A stretch of 5,574 nucleotides of DNA, from positions 1 through 5,574 of the forward strand of contig CAJJMX010000120.1 in assembly GCA_905192935.1 (NCBI GenBank), in the 5' to 3' direction. A program made the translations under genes and the position numbers. The first letter of the stretch is position 1, and the number at the start of each line of letters is the position of its first letter. Source of the stretch: an uncultured Mailhella sp. Its GTDB lineage: Bacteria; Desulfobacterota; Desulfovibrionia; Desulfovibrionales; Desulfovibrionaceae. The notes beneath the pieces are model-generated. The model had not been told where the DNA came from. It did no database searches and saw only the letters and a program-made list of their open reading frames with translations. This document shows positions 5,522-5,574 of the stretch, piece by piece.

Positions 5522-5574
5522 GTCCCCATCGTCTAGCCGGCCCAGGACAGCGGCCTTTCACGCCGTCAACGGCG
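5522..5574 (+). tRNA. tRNA-Glu (anticodon UUC), 3' part beyond window
   Basis: The first 53 bases fold as a tRNA. The 5' acceptor strand is GTCCCCA (5522-5528). The D-arm GTCT (5531-5534) pairs with GGAC (5545-5548). The anticodon stem GCGGC (5550-5554) pairs with GCCGT (5562-5566), with one G-T pair at its outer end, around the loop CTTTCAC with anticodon TTC at 5557-5559. The sequence closely resembles bacterial tRNA-Glu (GTCCCC start, GTCTAG D-arm, CTTTCAC loop). The window ends at the start of the T-arm, so the T-loop, 3' acceptor strand and CCA cannot be checked. It lies 18 bases after the hflX stop on the same strand. Confidence 0.93.

Overview
The window looks like core chromosome of a Deltaproteobacterium/Desulfobacterota, most probably a Desulfovibrionaceae member. 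The grounds are a three-domain NifU paired with NifS and no other nif gene in view, a stand-alone IMP cyclohydrolase, an HflX with a long N-terminal extension, and GC-rich codon use. The taxonomic call is family-level inference from remembered protein patterns, not a database result.

Layout: two divergent gene groups meet at an intergenic region of about 277 bp (2873-3149). Leftward (minus strand) lie an unrecognised acidic 183-residue protein, a 242-bp gap, then nifU and nifS, which are separated by one base and followed by a strong bidirectional hairpin terminator at the left edge. Rightward (plus strand) lie a 197-residue IMP cyclohydrolase (the N-terminal half of PurH only), the ribosome-splitting GTPase HflX, and a tRNA-Glu(UUC) gene cut off by the right edge.

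How they work together: NifS takes sulfur from cysteine and NifU assembles and passes on Fe-S clusters, so the pair is probably the cell's general Fe-S machinery rather than a nitrogenase-specific one. The plus-strand genes serve purine synthesis, ribosome rescue and translation. They look linked by transcription and translational coupling rather than by one pathway.

The most unusual point is the start of hflX. The conserved-looking N-terminus continues 62 codons upstream of the first ordinary start codon, to an AUA codon at 3740. That codon overlaps the cyclohydrolase stop as ATAG and sits six bases after a GGAGG. Second is a JAMM/JAB-like H-x-H...S-x-x-D pattern in the HflX N-terminal extension. 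Third is a GC-rich hairpin just upstream of the nifU ribosome binding site. I see no CRISPR array, mobile element, phage gene or defence system; the window is mostly ordinary housekeeping DNA.
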